DNA from: Cyanobacteria bacterium FACHB-471
GTDB taxonomy: Bacteria; Cyanobacteriota; Cyanobacteriia; Elainellales; Elainellaceae
NCBI GenBank assembly: GCA_014695345.1
Contig: JACJOC010000115.1
Coordinates: 1 to 64,000, forward strand
DNA: 64,000 bases
Direction of reading: 5' to 3'
The notes beneath the pieces were generated by a model, which saw only the letters and a list, made by a program, of their open reading frames with translations, ran no database searches and had not been told where the DNA came from. Within the stretch, counting starts at the first letter, position 1. Each line of letters starts with the position of its first letter. The position numbers and the translations under genes are program-made. This document shows positions 17,176-27,045 of the stretch, in pieces.

Positions 17176-19143
17176 ATGAGTATCTTCACCCTACAGTCTG
17201 TCCAAAAAGACTTTGGCATTAAGGAAATCCTCAAAGATGGCAGCTTTAGTCTGGATGCCACCGATAAAGTAGGGCTGATTGGCACCAATGGCTCTGGCAA
17301 ATCCACGCTGCTGAAGATGATCGCGGGACTGGAACCGATCGATGGCGGTCAACTGTTGGTCAACTCAGGAGTCAATATCGTTTACCTGCCTCAACAGCCT
17401 GACCTGGACGAAAACCGCACCGTGCTAGAGCAAGTCTTTGCCGACAGCGGTGAACAGATGGCTATGGTGCGTCAGTATGAGGAGGTTTCGCATAAGCTGG
17501 CACACGGACAGGGTGATGCCGATCGGCTAATGTCACAGCTCTCTCACCTGACTCACCAGATGGAGTCTACTGGAGCCTGGGAACTGGAAACCAACGCCAA
17601 AATTATTCTGACCAAGCTGGGGATTGAAGATTTTGATGAGCGAATCAGCAATTTGTCGGGCGGCTACCGCAAGCGAATTGCCCTGGCAACCGCGCTACTC
17701 GCTGATCCTGATGTGCTGCTCATGGATGAGCCAACCAACCATCTGGATGCGCTATCGGTCGAATGGCTGCAAGATTACCTCAACCGCTATCGGGGCGCAC
17801 TGCTGCTGATTACCCACGATCGCTACTTTCTCGATCGCGTCACCAACCGCATTATTGAAATTGACCGGGGCGACCTCTACGGCTATTCCGGCAACTATTC
17901 CTACTACTTGGAGAAAAAGTCGCTATCTGAGGAATCTGCCGTCAGTTCTCAGCGCAAACACCAGGGCGTATTGCGGCGCGAGTTGGAATGGCTAAAGCGC
18001 GGACCCAAAGCCCGTAGCACCAAGCAAAAAGCCCGAATTGAGCGAATTCGGGACATGCAGGCGCAGGAATTTAAGCAAGTGCAGGGCAAAGTAGATATTG
18101 CCACTCCCGGTCGGCGAATTGGGAAGAAGGTGATTGAGCTAGAGCAGGTTAGCAAGGCGTATGGCGATCGCACCCTGATTCACAATTTCACCTATTACTT
18201 CAACCCTGAAGACCGCATTGGCATCATTGGCGGCAACGGCGCAGGCAAATCAACCCTGATGGATATCATTACTGGACGGGTGAAGCCCGACTCCGGTACG
18301 GTAGAAATTGGCTCCACGATTCACATTGGCTACTTTGACCAGCACTCCGAAGCGCTTCTCACCGCTCTCAACGAAAACCAGCGGGTGATTGACTACATTA
18401 AAGAAGTAGGTGAATTCATCCAAACTGCTGATGGGACTCAGATTAGCGCCTCTCAAATGCTGGAGCGATTCCTGTTTCCTGGGAATCAGCAGTACGCACC
18501 CATTCACAAATTATCGGGTGGCGAAAAGCGGCGGCTGTTCCTGATGCGGGTACTGATGAGTGCGCCTAATGTGCTGATTCTGGACGAGCCGACGAATGAT
18601 CTGGATGTACAAACGCTGGCAGTCCTGGAAGACTACCTGGAAGACTTTAACGGCTGCGTTATTGTCGTTTCTCACGATCGCTACTTCCTCGATCGCACCG
18701 TAGACACGATCTTTGCCCTGGAACCAGGCGGCAACATTCGCCAATATCCTGGCAACTACTCGGTCTACCTTGACTTCAAAAAAGCAGAAGAGGAATCCGC
18801 CGCACAAACCGAAGCTAGCAATTCTAAGTCTTCCAAATCCGCTCCTGCCCAGAAGCAGATTGCAGATTCTCCTGTCGATTCAACCGAAAGCTCAAAACCC
18901 AAAACTCAAAATCTCACCAAACCCCGCAAACTTTCCTACAAAGAAAAGCGCGAATTTGAGCAGCTAGAAACTGAAATTCCCAAACTGGAAGCGGAAAAAA
19001 TAGAGGTCGAAAAGACGCTTTACCACAATCCTCCAGCAGGCTTTACGCAGGTGCAGCAGTTATCAGAACGATTGGCAGAGTTAACCCAGACGATCGATTC
19101 CGCTACCGAGCGCTGGCTGGAACTGGCAGAACTAGTGGATTGA
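17176..19143 (+). CDS. ABC-F family ATPase (Uup-like)
   Basis: Cytoplasmic, duplicated ABC ATPase of 655 residues without membrane segments; the ABC-F family acts on ribosomes. Domain 1 has GTNGSGKST, signature LSGGYRKR and Walker B LLMDEPTNHLD. Domain 2 has GGNGAGKST, LSGGEKRR and LILDEPTNDLD. The interdomain linker is basic (RRELEWLKRGPKARSTKQ), as in Uup/EttA. After a Ser/Lys-rich spacer (about 545-580), residues 580-650 form a coiled coil (LSYKEKREFEQLETEIPKLE), the Uup-type C-terminal domain. It is convergent with the second TIR-WD40 gene, only 15 bp apart. A housekeeping role in ribosome rescue or 50S assembly is more likely than antibiotic resistance. Confidence 0.9.
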   Translation: MSIFTLQSVQKDFGIKEILKDGSFSLDATDKVGLIGTNGSGKSTLLKMIAGLEPIDGGQLLVNSGVNIVYLPQQPDLDENRTVLEQVFADSGEQMAMVRQYEEVSHKLAHGQGDADRLMSQLSHLTHQMESTGAWELETNAKIILTKLGIEDFDERISNLSGGYRKRIALATALLADPDVLLMDEPTNHLDALSVEWLQDYLNRYRGALLLITHDRYFLDRVTNRIIEIDRGDLYGYSGNYSYYLEKKSLSEESAVSSQRKHQGVLRRELEWLKRGPKARSTKQKARIERIRDMQAQEFKQVQGKVDIATPGRRIGKKVIELEQVSKAYGDRTLIHNFTYYFNPEDRIGIIGGNGAGKSTLMDIITGRVKPDSGTVEIGSTIHIGYFDQHSEALLTALNENQRVIDYIKEVGEFIQTADGTQISASQMLERFLFPGNQQYAPIHKLSGGEKRRLFLMRVLMSAPNVLILDEPTNDLDVQTLAVLEDYLEDFNGCVIVVSHDRYFLDRTVDTIFALEPGGNIRQYPGNYSVYLDFKKAEEESAAQTEASNSKSSKSAPAQKQIADSPVDSTESSKPKTQNLTKPRKLSYKEKREFEQLETEIPKLEAEKIEVEKTLYHNPPAGFTQVQQLSERLAELTQTIDSATERWLELAELVD

Positions 19144-19158
19144 CAAACTTTAGGAATT

Positions 19159-21933
19159 TTAGGAACAGATTTGGCGATCGCCCTTTTCCACGCTGGGGTT
19201 CGTTTCCAAATAGTCCTGTACCCAATCGCAACCGCGAGTGACTAGCTCCTGCAAATCTCCAACGTAGTCCAGATTCCACAGAGTCAAGGCGTTGTCGTTT
19301 CCGGCTGTTGCCAGGGTACGACCGTCTGGGCTAAAGCTGACATCCTGATTGACGTTTTTGGTGCCCGTCAGAGTATGTAACAGTTCTCCTGTTGCGCTCC
19401 AGAGCTTGATGGTTTGGTCATGGCTAGCCGTGGCGATCGTGGTGCTATCGGGGCTGAAGCTGGCATTGTAGACAATGCCGTCGTGCCCTTTGAGAATTCG
19501 CAACAGTTTGCCGTCTCGCGTCCACAGGCGTGCTGTTTTGTCTTGACTAGCTGTGGCAAGAATGGTGCCGTCTGGGCTAAAGCGCACGTCGTAGACAATT
19601 CCTGTGTGTCCAGTGAGGGTATCGAGCAATTCACCCTCTACCGTCCACAGTTTTACCGTGTGGTCATTGCCAACGGTGGCGATCGTGGTGCCATCGGGGC
19701 TAAACGCAACGCCTGATACTTCTCCGTCGTGTCCGAGCAGAGTTCGCAACAGTTTGCCCTCGCGGTTCCACAGTTTCACCGTTTGATCAGCACTGGCGGT
19801 TGCAATCACTTGGCTGTCTGGGCTGAAAGTAACGCTCAACACGCCGCCGTCGTGTCCGGTGAGCGTGGTCAGCAATTTCCCGTCGCGTGTCCAAAGTTTT
19901 GCAGTCGCGTCATTACTGGCTGTGCCGATGAGGTTGCCATCCGGACTGAAACTAACACTCCAGACCGCGCCGTCGTGTTCCGTTAGGGTGTGGAGGAGTT
20001 TTCCATCTTGACGATTCCAGATTTTGACAGTGCCGTCTCGGCTGGCGGTGGCGATCGCCTCTCCATCAGGGCTAAAATTTAGCCCAAATACCCAGTTTTG
20101 GTGCCCTATCAGTCTTCTTAGCCCTGTATCTTCGATTTGCCATAACCTGATGGTGCGATCGAAACTAGCCGCAGCCAGGGTTTTACCGTCAGGGCTAAAG
20201 GCTACTCCACCACCGCCATCGCCATCATGAGTGTATGTGCCAATCAGGTCGCCATTCAGATTCCAACGTCTCACCACTTTTTCATAGCCAACAGCGGCAA
20301 CGCTTTGCCCATCTGGGCTAAAGCTGGCGCTCAAAAATGCATCTTCGCCATTAAAAGTGTTGAGCAGCCTGCCATCTAACGTCCACAGTTTGACAGTTTT
20401 GTCCTGGCTAGCTGTCACAAGGGTTCGACCATCCGGACTGAAGCTAACATCCCAAACGGCAGCGTTGTGGGAGATGGTGCGTATCAGTTGCCCTTTCAAA
20501 GTCCAAATTTTGACCGTTTTATCGCGACTTGCCGTTGCAAGGGTTTGTCCATCCGGGCTGAAACTGACGCTGTGAACCTCATCTGTATGTCCTTCGAGTG
20601 TGGTCAACAGTTTGCCATCCGATCGCCAAAGTTTTGCAGTACCATCTCGGCTTGTAGTAGCTAACATGTTGCCATCAGGGCTAAAGCTAACGTCCCAAAC
20701 TCCCTGACTGTGTCCCTGAAAGGTGTGCAGTAAGTGCCCATCGCGTGACCAGAGTTTCATTGTTTGGTCAAAACTACCTGTAGCAATTCTTTGACCATCG
20801 GGGCTAAAGCTGATGTTGTTGATGCGATCGCTGTGTCCCCGCAGGGTAATTGCCTCCTGCCCATCAATGCTCCAAATCTTAGCCGTACCGTCCCAACTTG
20901 CAGTGCCAAGGGTTTGTCCATCGGGGCTAAAACTTACTCCCCAAACCGTCTCGCTATGTCCTTCTAAGGTGTTGCGCTCTCTCACCCAGTAGACTGACTG
21001 CTGGAGCAAGGTGACGATATCAGAATGAATCTGAACATCACGAGTCCAAGCCGAACGATTCAGGGTAGTTCCAGCCCGCAGGCTTTCGATCAATGCATCA
21101 AAAACTTGATTGGATGAAAACAGGGCTTCTGAAGTGGTGGCGATCGCCGTCAGTTGCCGCCGTTCTGCCTTCTGCCACTGAGAAAAAGCAACTAGACCAA
21201 ATATGCCTGCAATACAGAGAGCAAAACTAACACTAACCAGGGCAATTTTCTGCCGCCGATTTTCTGTTTTCTGCCGCTCCGTTTCAGCCCGACGACTTTG
21301 AATAATATATTCGCGCTGCACTTGAGCTGGAAAGGGTTCTTTGTCCGTTCCTTTGGTCAACCATTGTTCTGCTTCTTCTAGATCACTACCTCTCAACAAG
21401 AAGCTTTCGTTGCGCCTTTTGTAAACCCATTCATTCGCTCTCACCAACAAGCGAGTGTGCGTTTTAACATGCTCTAAATCTGTGTCGAGCGCTTTAATCA
21501 GAGACTGAAGTGCTTGATCAGAATCATCACTTTCCCGAAAGAAAAGCCAATTATGTCTTCTCAGCGCTGGATGAACTTGCTCCTGTTCAAAACCCTCTCG
21601 CCACACAATTGGTAACAATCGTTTGTGATTAAAAACGGCGTGATCAATTTCCTGCCGACACACTTTTGATTGAACCGAATCGGGACTGATAATAAAGACA
21701 AATGTATTCGTTGATTCGATGCCAGCCTCAATCTCTCTCCACCATTCGGCGGTAATGGGAATGTCTTCCCAATCAACCCAAGCGCCGCGTCCAGTCGCGC
21801 TGAGTTTTTCGTAGAGCGATTTGACAAAGGTTTTGTCTGCCCGCGAATAGGAGATAAAAACATCCTGGTCAGTTCCGTCAGTTGAAGAGTCAAGATGAGG
21901 AGCGCTAGCAACAAACATTTCGCCTCCGGGCAT
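19159..21933 (-). CDS. Single-TIR, membrane-anchored WD40 repeat protein
   Basis: Protein of 924 residues with the same plan as the triple-TIR protein in this window. A TIR domain (about 22-150) keeps the putative catalytic glutamate E95 in VCRQEI. The helical linker RANEWVYKRRNESFLLRGSD is followed by a basic coiled coil, one transmembrane helix (about 229-251), the segment TTSEALFSSNQVFDALIESL and about 14 WD40 blades (320-895). The tail RGCDWVQDYL...GDRQICS is nearly the same as in the larger paralogue. The start may be the ATG at codon 6 (MFVASAPH). The WD40 blades are very alike, implying recent repeat expansion. Ligand sensing by the propeller and TIR output are inferences. Confidence 0.87.
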   Translation of the reverse strand: MPGGEMFVASAPHLDSSTDGTDQDVFISYSRADKTFVKSLYEKLSATGRGAWVDWEDIPITAEWWREIEAGIESTNTFVFIISPDSVQSKVCRQEIDHAVFNHKRLLPIVWREGFEQEQVHPALRRHNWLFFRESDDSDQALQSLIKALDTDLEHVKTHTRLLVRANEWVYKRRNESFLLRGSDLEEAEQWLTKGTDKEPFPAQVQREYIIQSRRAETERQKTENRRQKIALVSVSFALCIAGIFGLVAFSQWQKAERRQLTAIATTSEALFSSNQVFDALIESLRAGTTLNRSAWTRDVQIHSDIVTLLQQSVYWVRERNTLEGHSETVWGVSFSPDGQTLGTASWDGTAKIWSIDGQEAITLRGHSDRINNISFSPDGQRIATGSFDQTMKLWSRDGHLLHTFQGHSQGVWDVSFSPDGNMLATTSRDGTAKLWRSDGKLLTTLEGHTDEVHSVSFSPDGQTLATASRDKTVKIWTLKGQLIRTISHNAAVWDVSFSPDGRTLVTASQDKTVKLWTLDGRLLNTFNGEDAFLSASFSPDGQSVAAVGYEKVVRRWNLNGDLIGTYTHDGDGGGGVAFSPDGKTLAAASFDRTIRLWQIEDTGLRRLIGHQNWVFGLNFSPDGEAIATASRDGTVKIWNRQDGKLLHTLTEHDGAVWSVSFSPDGNLIGTASNDATAKLWTRDGKLLTTLTGHDGGVLSVTFSPDSQVIATASADQTVKLWNREGKLLRTLLGHDGEVSGVAFSPDGTTIATVGNDHTVKLWTVEGELLDTLTGHTGIVYDVRFSPDGTILATASQDKTARLWTRDGKLLRILKGHDGIVYNASFSPDSTTIATASHDQTIKLWSATGELLHTLTGTKNVNQDVSFSPDGRTLATAGNDNALTLWNLDYVGDLQELVTRGCDWVQDYLETNPSVEKGDRQICS

Positions 21934-22017
21934 TGCCCACCCTACTGTTTAAGGGATCAAAACCTAACAGGAGAATTACGGAGAAATACTGAGTTTGTTT
22001 AAAGGATATTTGTAGGA

Positions 22018-22075
22018 TGTGGCATTCAGATTAGAATTATTGCTCTCTTTCAAGGTTTATCTGCTAAATGCCACA
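22018..22075. repeat. Imperfect palindrome TGTGGCATT...AATGCCACA
   Basis: TGTGGCATTCAG (22018-22029) and CTAAATGCCACA (22064-22075) pair with one wobble around an AT-rich middle. It lies in the 222-bp spacer between two minus-strand genes. It looks like a dispersed repeat; it could also end transcription of the lipoprotein gene upstream. Confidence 0.5.
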
Positions 22076-22155
22076 CCCTTACGGGGCATATTCACGCCTT
22101 CTCAAACTATTTGAGGCGATCGCTAACAACTTCCAACAAATTCCACAACGCTTTA

Positions 22156-24189
22156 TCAATTAACTACCGGATTTTGCTCTTCTAATGGAGATGCGGGTTG
22201 AGAAACCTCTGGAATAATATCTGACAAATCTGGCTCACTCACTTCTGACCTAGAGGTTTCTGGTTTAGGAGCTTCAATAATTTCAGGTAAAGTCTCTTCC
22301 GGTTCCAGCGGTGTAGGTGAGAGACTTGAACGACGACGGAAGCGCTCGAAAAAGTCTCCTAGCGGGCTAGATTTGGGCTGAGTTGGTTCGGGTTGAATGA
22401 GTTCAGGGGAAGCAGGAGCGATCGCCTCTGGGATATCTCCAGTTTCTTCGGGCAGCGGTTCTACCGTTGGTTCGGTCAATGCTGGCGCTTCAACGGGCGC
22501 TTCCAACTGAGGCAGTGGCTCTGTTACTTCAGGAACAATATCGGCTGCATCCGGTTCCTCCAGAACCTCTGGAATAGAAGGTACAACGGGTGCTGGAATC
22601 GGCTCAGGGGCACGACGGAAGCGATCGAAAAAGTTTTTGGGTGAAGCAGGTTGCGATCGCGGTGACTCTGGTGCCTCAGTAGGTTCTTCTAACTGAGGGA
22701 GTTCTTCCAACTGGGGCAGTGGCTCCTCTTCAGGAACTTCGGGAACTTCAGGAACGATATCAACTGCACTGGGTTCCTCTTGCGCTTCTGGAATAGAAAA
22801 CGGAGGTGGAGTAATCGGGGTAGGAACAGGCTCAGGGGTACGACGACGGAAGCGATCGAAGAAGCCCTTAGGGGAAGAAGGTTGCAGTGGCTCACTGGGA
22901 ATTGGCACTGGCACCTTATCAACTTCAGGTTCTGCCTCAGATGGTGCCGGATCTAAGTCTTCAAAACCTCGCTCTATGGTCGGTTCAGGTTCACTCGGCT
23001 GCTCTTCTTCAGCTGCGGGAATTCTCTCTGTTTGAGGAACTTCCTCCACTTCAGGTACTTCCTCAAATGCGGGCACTTCCTCTACCGCAGGGATTTCTTC
23101 AGGCTCAGGAGTTTCCTCTGTTCTAGAAGGAGTGGAACGCTCCGGAGACGGTTCGGGAGTAGGAGCAGGAGTAGGTTCCGGGGATGGCTCTGATGCAGGA
23201 GGTGCGGGAACATAGTCCGGATTAACAATGCTGCGAACTGCGTCGGCAGAGAGTTCACCTCGCATTAGTTTGGATAGCGTATCCTTACCGTTTGGCTCGT
23301 AATTAATTAGCCGTACCGTGTTATTAAATGGGTTCGGGAAGGGATCACCTTTCTCATCCAAAAGCTCTAGCTGCACCCAGTTTTTGCCTGGTTTCAACCC
23401 TTTTAAGTAGATCGGTTGCCAGCGATCGAAAATAAAGCTTTCACCATTAATCGTGCAGCGAATTCGCCAGTCCAAAATCTCATCTTCAGGATTTTCTTGA
23501 GCAATCAAATGTAGCGGCGCATTGGTGAGATAAAAGTCGAGCATAATTGGCTCTGCCCCATAGCTGCCTTTTGGACGGCTATAGGTGAGCAACGGTTGGG
23601 TTGGGTCAGGGTTATTTTCAGGCGTTTTGGTAAACAGATGAAAAGTTGTCTGGGCGTAAGCTCCCTCATTCTTAAAGCTCTCATGCCAGGGGCGAGAGGC
23701 AAAGACGCGTAGGGTGTGAGTTCCGGGTGCTAAATCTTCTAGAACTAAAGGCTCACGGGTATCGTAAACCGCTTGATAGGGCTGATTATCCAGGATGACG
23801 TGTAGGTGCGGTCCCAGCCCAAATTCTTCGTTCTGAAAGATGGGCAAGTCCTGCACCTGAAGGCGCACGGAGACGTAATCGTCCTGCAATACCTGGTTTG
23901 GGCGTGGGCTGAGAATTTTTACCTGCGGTTGGTAGCGCTCAAGTGACTGACGTAGCTCTTGCAGCGTTTCAGGTGGAGAAACTTCGGCAACTCTGCCAGC
24001 CAGCCGAGTGGGTTTGTCAGAATCAGGCGACAGCTCGACGGTGCGGGGACGATCGCCACATCCCCCTAAGCCCCAACTTAAAATTGCTGCCAATAATAAG
24101 GATGTCAGCAGTCTTTTGACGTTACTCAGCCGATTAATCCCAAACACGCAACCACACTCCTGGGCGATCGCCGCCCCAAGATTAAACAC
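22156..24189 (-). CDS. Cyanobacterial lipoprotein with Pro/Glu-rich repeat tail
   Basis: Protein of 677 residues with unknown function. The N-terminus has a hydrophobic segment and lipobox LGGC at about 42-45, so it is probably a lipoprotein; the true start may be nearer that segment than the first ATG. Residues 90-330 form two beta-rich modules, with YVSVRLQVQDLP, GPHLHVILDNQP and GTHTLRVFASRPWHESFKN resembling extracellular immunoglobulin-like or carbohydrate-contact domains. Residues 330-677 are low-complexity Pro/Glu/Ala runs. A recurring cassette there has FFDRFRRR, FFDRFRRA and FFERFRRR, each followed by PEP...IPEV and DIVPEV. The basic-aromatic motif in an acidic tail suggests a docking or interaction site. 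The gene is divergent from psaA. Confidence 0.7.
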   Translation of the reverse strand: MFNLGAAIAQECGCVFGINRLSNVKRLLTSLLLAAILSWGLGGCGDRPRTVELSPDSDKPTRLAGRVAEVSPPETLQELRQSLERYQPQVKILSPRPNQVLQDDYVSVRLQVQDLPIFQNEEFGLGPHLHVILDNQPYQAVYDTREPLVLEDLAPGTHTLRVFASRPWHESFKNEGAYAQTTFHLFTKTPENNPDPTQPLLTYSRPKGSYGAEPIMLDFYLTNAPLHLIAQENPEDEILDWRIRCTINGESFIFDRWQPIYLKGLKPGKNWVQLELLDEKGDPFPNPFNNTVRLINYEPNGKDTLSKLMRGELSADAVRSIVNPDYVPAPPASEPSPEPTPAPTPEPSPERSTPSRTEETPEPEEIPAVEEVPAFEEVPEVEEVPQTERIPAAEEEQPSEPEPTIERGFEDLDPAPSEAEPEVDKVPVPIPSEPLQPSSPKGFFDRFRRRTPEPVPTPITPPPFSIPEAQEEPSAVDIVPEVPEVPEEEPLPQLEELPQLEEPTEAPESPRSQPASPKNFFDRFRRAPEPIPAPVVPSIPEVLEEPDAADIVPEVTEPLPQLEAPVEAPALTEPTVEPLPEETGDIPEAIAPASPELIQPEPTQPKSSPLGDFFERFRRRSSLSPTPLEPEETLPEIIEAPKPETSRSEVSEPDLSDIIPEVSQPASPLEEQNPVVN

Positions 24190-24764
24190 TGGCCCATAGG
24201 GAACTATATCGGATCACGAATTGAATAAAACCTCAGATTTCCTGCAAGGAATGTGTATCTCGATAATGAATAAGAGAAAATTGAGTTTCATTTAAGTTTT
24301 TTAAGCTTTAATAAGTTCTTTATGTTTTTTGGTTTTTCTATGATCCATATAAGTTGTTTCAATTCGTAAACGATTGACAACCCTTAGCACATCTTTTGCT
24401 GTTATGACTCGTCGCAAGCCTCACCCCCTCCTGATTTGCTCATTTTGAATTATTGTTAACCACGTTCAAAGTCGTGCCAAATGCCGCTCTATAATGCACG
24501 AGAGAACCCACCCCCAAGTCGTCTAAATTGCTGTTCTAGCTTACTGGCTGTCTTGGCTTAAAGTTTAGAACGGCGATCGCGACCATTCTCTTCTCTTGAA
24601 AGTTAAGTAGCGCGACCTTTGAAACGGTTACGACGCTTTAGTCTGGGTCTCATAAACCTAGTCATACAATCCATCTGCTAGCCGCTGATTGATGAGAAGG
24701 GAATTTAACAAAAGCTTGGGGTTAGGGATTACTCGTTCCTTGTCTAGAGAGAGGAGAGTCTCTA
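24190..24764 (+). promoter_or_regulatory. psaAB upstream region and leader
   Basis: A gene-free, AT-rich spacer of 575 bp precedes psaA; a long leader or several promoters is usual for this operon in cyanobacteria. I could not place a certain -10/-35 pair. Just before the psaA ATG, AGAGA-GGAGAG-TCTCT (about 24743-24761) can fold with the Shine-Dalgarno GGAGAG in its loop, which may affect translation. Light-responsive RpaB-type sites are expected from family knowledge but were not identified. Confidence 0.5.
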
Positions 24765-27023
24765 ATGACAACTACCCCACGGGAGCGAGACGCAAAGGTC
24801 AAGGTTGTGGTTGACAAAGACCCGGTTCCTACTTCATTCGAGAAGTGGGGCAAACCCGGTCACTTCGACCGCACCCTTTCCAGAGGTCCTAAGACGACCA
24901 CCTGGATTTGGAACCTTCATGCTGACGCTCACGATTTTGATAGTCATACCAGCGACTTAGAAGATATATCGCGTAAGATCTTCAGCGCTCACTTTGGTCA
25001 CTTAGCCATTGTGTTTATCTGGCTGAGCGGTATGTATTTTCATGGCGCTCGCTTTTCAAATTATGAAGCTTGGCTGACCGACCCCACTGGCATCAAGCCC
25101 AGTGCTCAGGTCGTCTGGCCGATTGTCGGTCAAGAAATTTTGAATGCAGATGTAGGCGGCGGTTTCCAGGGGATTCAAATCACCTCTGGTTTCTTCCAGA
25201 TATGGCGGGCCGCAGGTATTACCAGTGAGTTTCAGCTCTACTGCACAGCAATTGGTGGCTTGGTTATGGCTGCCCTGATGCTGTTTGCAGGCTGGTTCCA
25301 TTACCACAAGCGTGCTCCCAAACTGGAGTGGTTTCAGAACGTGGAGTCGATGCTAAACCACCACTTGGCTGGTTTGCTCGGTCTAGGTTCCCTATCTTGG
25401 GCTGGACACCAAATTCACGTTGCGCTGCCCATTAATAAGCTGTTAGATGCTGGGGTTCCGCCTGCGGACATCCCCTTGCCTCAAGAGTTCATTTTGAATT
25501 CTGGCTTGATGGCTGAGCTATATCCCAGTTTTGCTAAAGGCTTAACTCCTTTCTTTACCCTCAACTGGGGTGAATACGCTGATTTCCTTACCTTTAAGGG
25601 CGGTCTAAACCCTGTTACTGGCGGTCTGTGGTTGTCTGACACAGCGCATCACCACTTGGCGATCGCAGTGTTGTTCATCATTGCCGGTCACATGTACCGC
25701 ACCAACTGGGGCATTGGTCACAGCATCAAGGAAATCCTAGAGAACCACAAAGGTCCCTTCACTGGCGAAGGACACAAGGGTCTCTATGAGAACCTCACCA
25801 CTTCCTGGCACGCTCAGTTGGCTGTCAACCTGGCAATGCTAGGTTCGCTGACCATCATCGTGGCTCAGCACATGTACTCCATGCCGCCTTATCCCTACTT
25901 GGCGACAGACTATCCCACGCAGCTTTCGATCTTCACACATCACATGTGGATCGGTGGCTTCCTGATTGTGGGTGCCGGAGCACACGCAGCTATCTTTATG
26001 GTGCGTGACTACGACCCAGTAGTGAATCAAAACAACCTGTTGGATCGGGTAATTCGCCACAGAGATGCGATCATCTCTCACCTCAACTGGGTTTGTATTT
26101 TCCTCGGCTTCCATAGCTTTGGACTGTACATTCACAACGACACGATGCGTGCTTTGGGTCGTCCTCAAGACATGTTCTCTGACACGGCGATTCAACTTCA
26201 GCCCGTGTTTGCTCAGTGGATTCAAAACATCCACACCCTCGCTCCGGGTGCGACTGCTCCCAATGCCTTGGCTCCGGCTAGCTATGCATTTGGTGGCGGC
26301 ACTGTAGCGGTGGCTGGAAAGGTTGCCATGATGCCGATCGCTCTTGGTACGGCAGACTTCATGGTTCACCACATTCACGCCTTCACGATTCACGTGACGG
26401 TATTGATTCTGCTCAAGGGTGTGCTGTTTGCCCGTAGCTCTCGTCTGATTCCAGACAAAGCAAATCTGGGCTTCCGCTTCCCTTGCGACGGTCCCGGTCG
26501 GGGCGGCACCTGCCAAGTTTCTGGTTGGGATCATGTCTTCCTCGGTCTGTTCTGGATGTACAACTCCCTATCAATTGCAATATTCCACTTCAGTTGGAAG
26601 ATGCAGTCTGATGTGTGGGGAACGGTCAATGGCGACGGCTCGGTGTCTCACATCACGGGCGGTAACTTTGCCCAAAGTGCGATTACCATTAATGGTTGGC
26701 TGCGTGACTTCTTGTGGGCACAAGCTACTCAGGTAATCGGTTCCTACGGTTCAGCGCTCTCGGCTTACGGTCTGCTGTTCCTGGGTGCTCACTTTGTTTG
26801 GGCGTTCAGCCTCATGTTCTTGTTCAGCGGTCGCGGCTACTGGCAGGAATTGATCGAGTCCATTGTTTGGGCGCACAACAAGCTAAGAGTAGCTCCCTCC
26901 ATTCAGCCTCGCGCTCTGAGCATCATTCAGGGTCGTGCTGTTGGTGTGGCTCACTACCTCCTGGGAGGAATCGTCACTACGTGGGCGTTCTTCCTGGCTC
27001 GAATCATTGCAGTAAGCGGATGA
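24765..27023 (+). CDS. psaA: Photosystem I P700 apoprotein A1
   Basis: Core reaction-centre subunit in the thylakoid membrane, 752 residues, full length. With PsaB it binds P700, most antenna chlorophylls, the phylloquinones and the shared 4Fe-4S centre FX. The FX loop [13 protein letters not shown] is present with both cysteines. Many His pairs in membrane helices (for example [18 protein letters not shown]) are chlorophyll ligands. The start [12 protein letters not shown] is normal. psaB follows after 22 bp, so the two are co-transcribed. Codon use is clean and conserved, as for a highly expressed gene. Confidence 0.99.
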   Translation: MTTTPRERDAKVKVVVDKDPVPTSFEKWGKPGHFDRTLSRGPKTTTWIWNLHADAHDFDSHTSDLEDISRKIFSAHFGHLAIVFIWLSGMYFHGARFSNYEAWLTDPTGIKPSAQVVWPIVGQEILNADVGGGFQGIQITSGFFQIWRAAGITSEFQLYCTAIGGLVMAALMLFAGWFHYHKRAPKLEWFQNVESMLNHHLAGLLGLGSLSWAGHQIHVALPINKLLDAGVPPADIPLPQEFILNSGLMAELYPSFAKGLTPFFTLNWGEYADFLTFKGGLNPVTGGLWLSDTAHHHLAIAVLFIIAGHMYRTNWGIGHSIKEILENHKGPFTGEGHKGLYENLTTSWHAQLAVNLAMLGSLTIIVAQHMYSMPPYPYLATDYPTQLSIFTHHMWIGGFLIVGAGAHAAIFMVRDYDPVVNQNNLLDRVIRHRDAIISHLNWVCIFLGFHSFGLYIHNDTMRALGRPQDMFSDTAIQLQPVFAQWIQNIHTLAPGATAPNALAPASYAFGGGTVAVAGKVAMMPIALGTADFMVHHIHAFTIHVTVLILLKGVLFARSSRLIPDKANLGFRFPCDGPGRGGTCQVSGWDHVFLGLFWMYNSLSIAIFHFSWKMQSDVWGTVNGDGSVSHITGGNFAQSAITINGWLRDFLWAQATQVIGSYGSALSAYGLLFLGAHFVWAFSLMFLFSGRGYWQELIESIVWAHNKLRVAPSIQPRALSIIQGRAVGVAHYLLGGIVTTWAFFLARIIAVSG

Positions 27024-27045
27024 GCACGAGGAGAACTCGTTAAAC

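Noticed and set aside
17176-19143. Antibiotic-resistance role for the ABC-F ATPase
   Set aside because: The Uup-type C-terminal coiled coil and ordinary cyanobacterial sequence favour a housekeeping ribosome role.
25839-26534. Long open frame antisense to psaA (231 codons)
   Set aside because: It is the shadow of a highly conserved, high-GC3 gene; the translation has no recognisable fold and no start signal.
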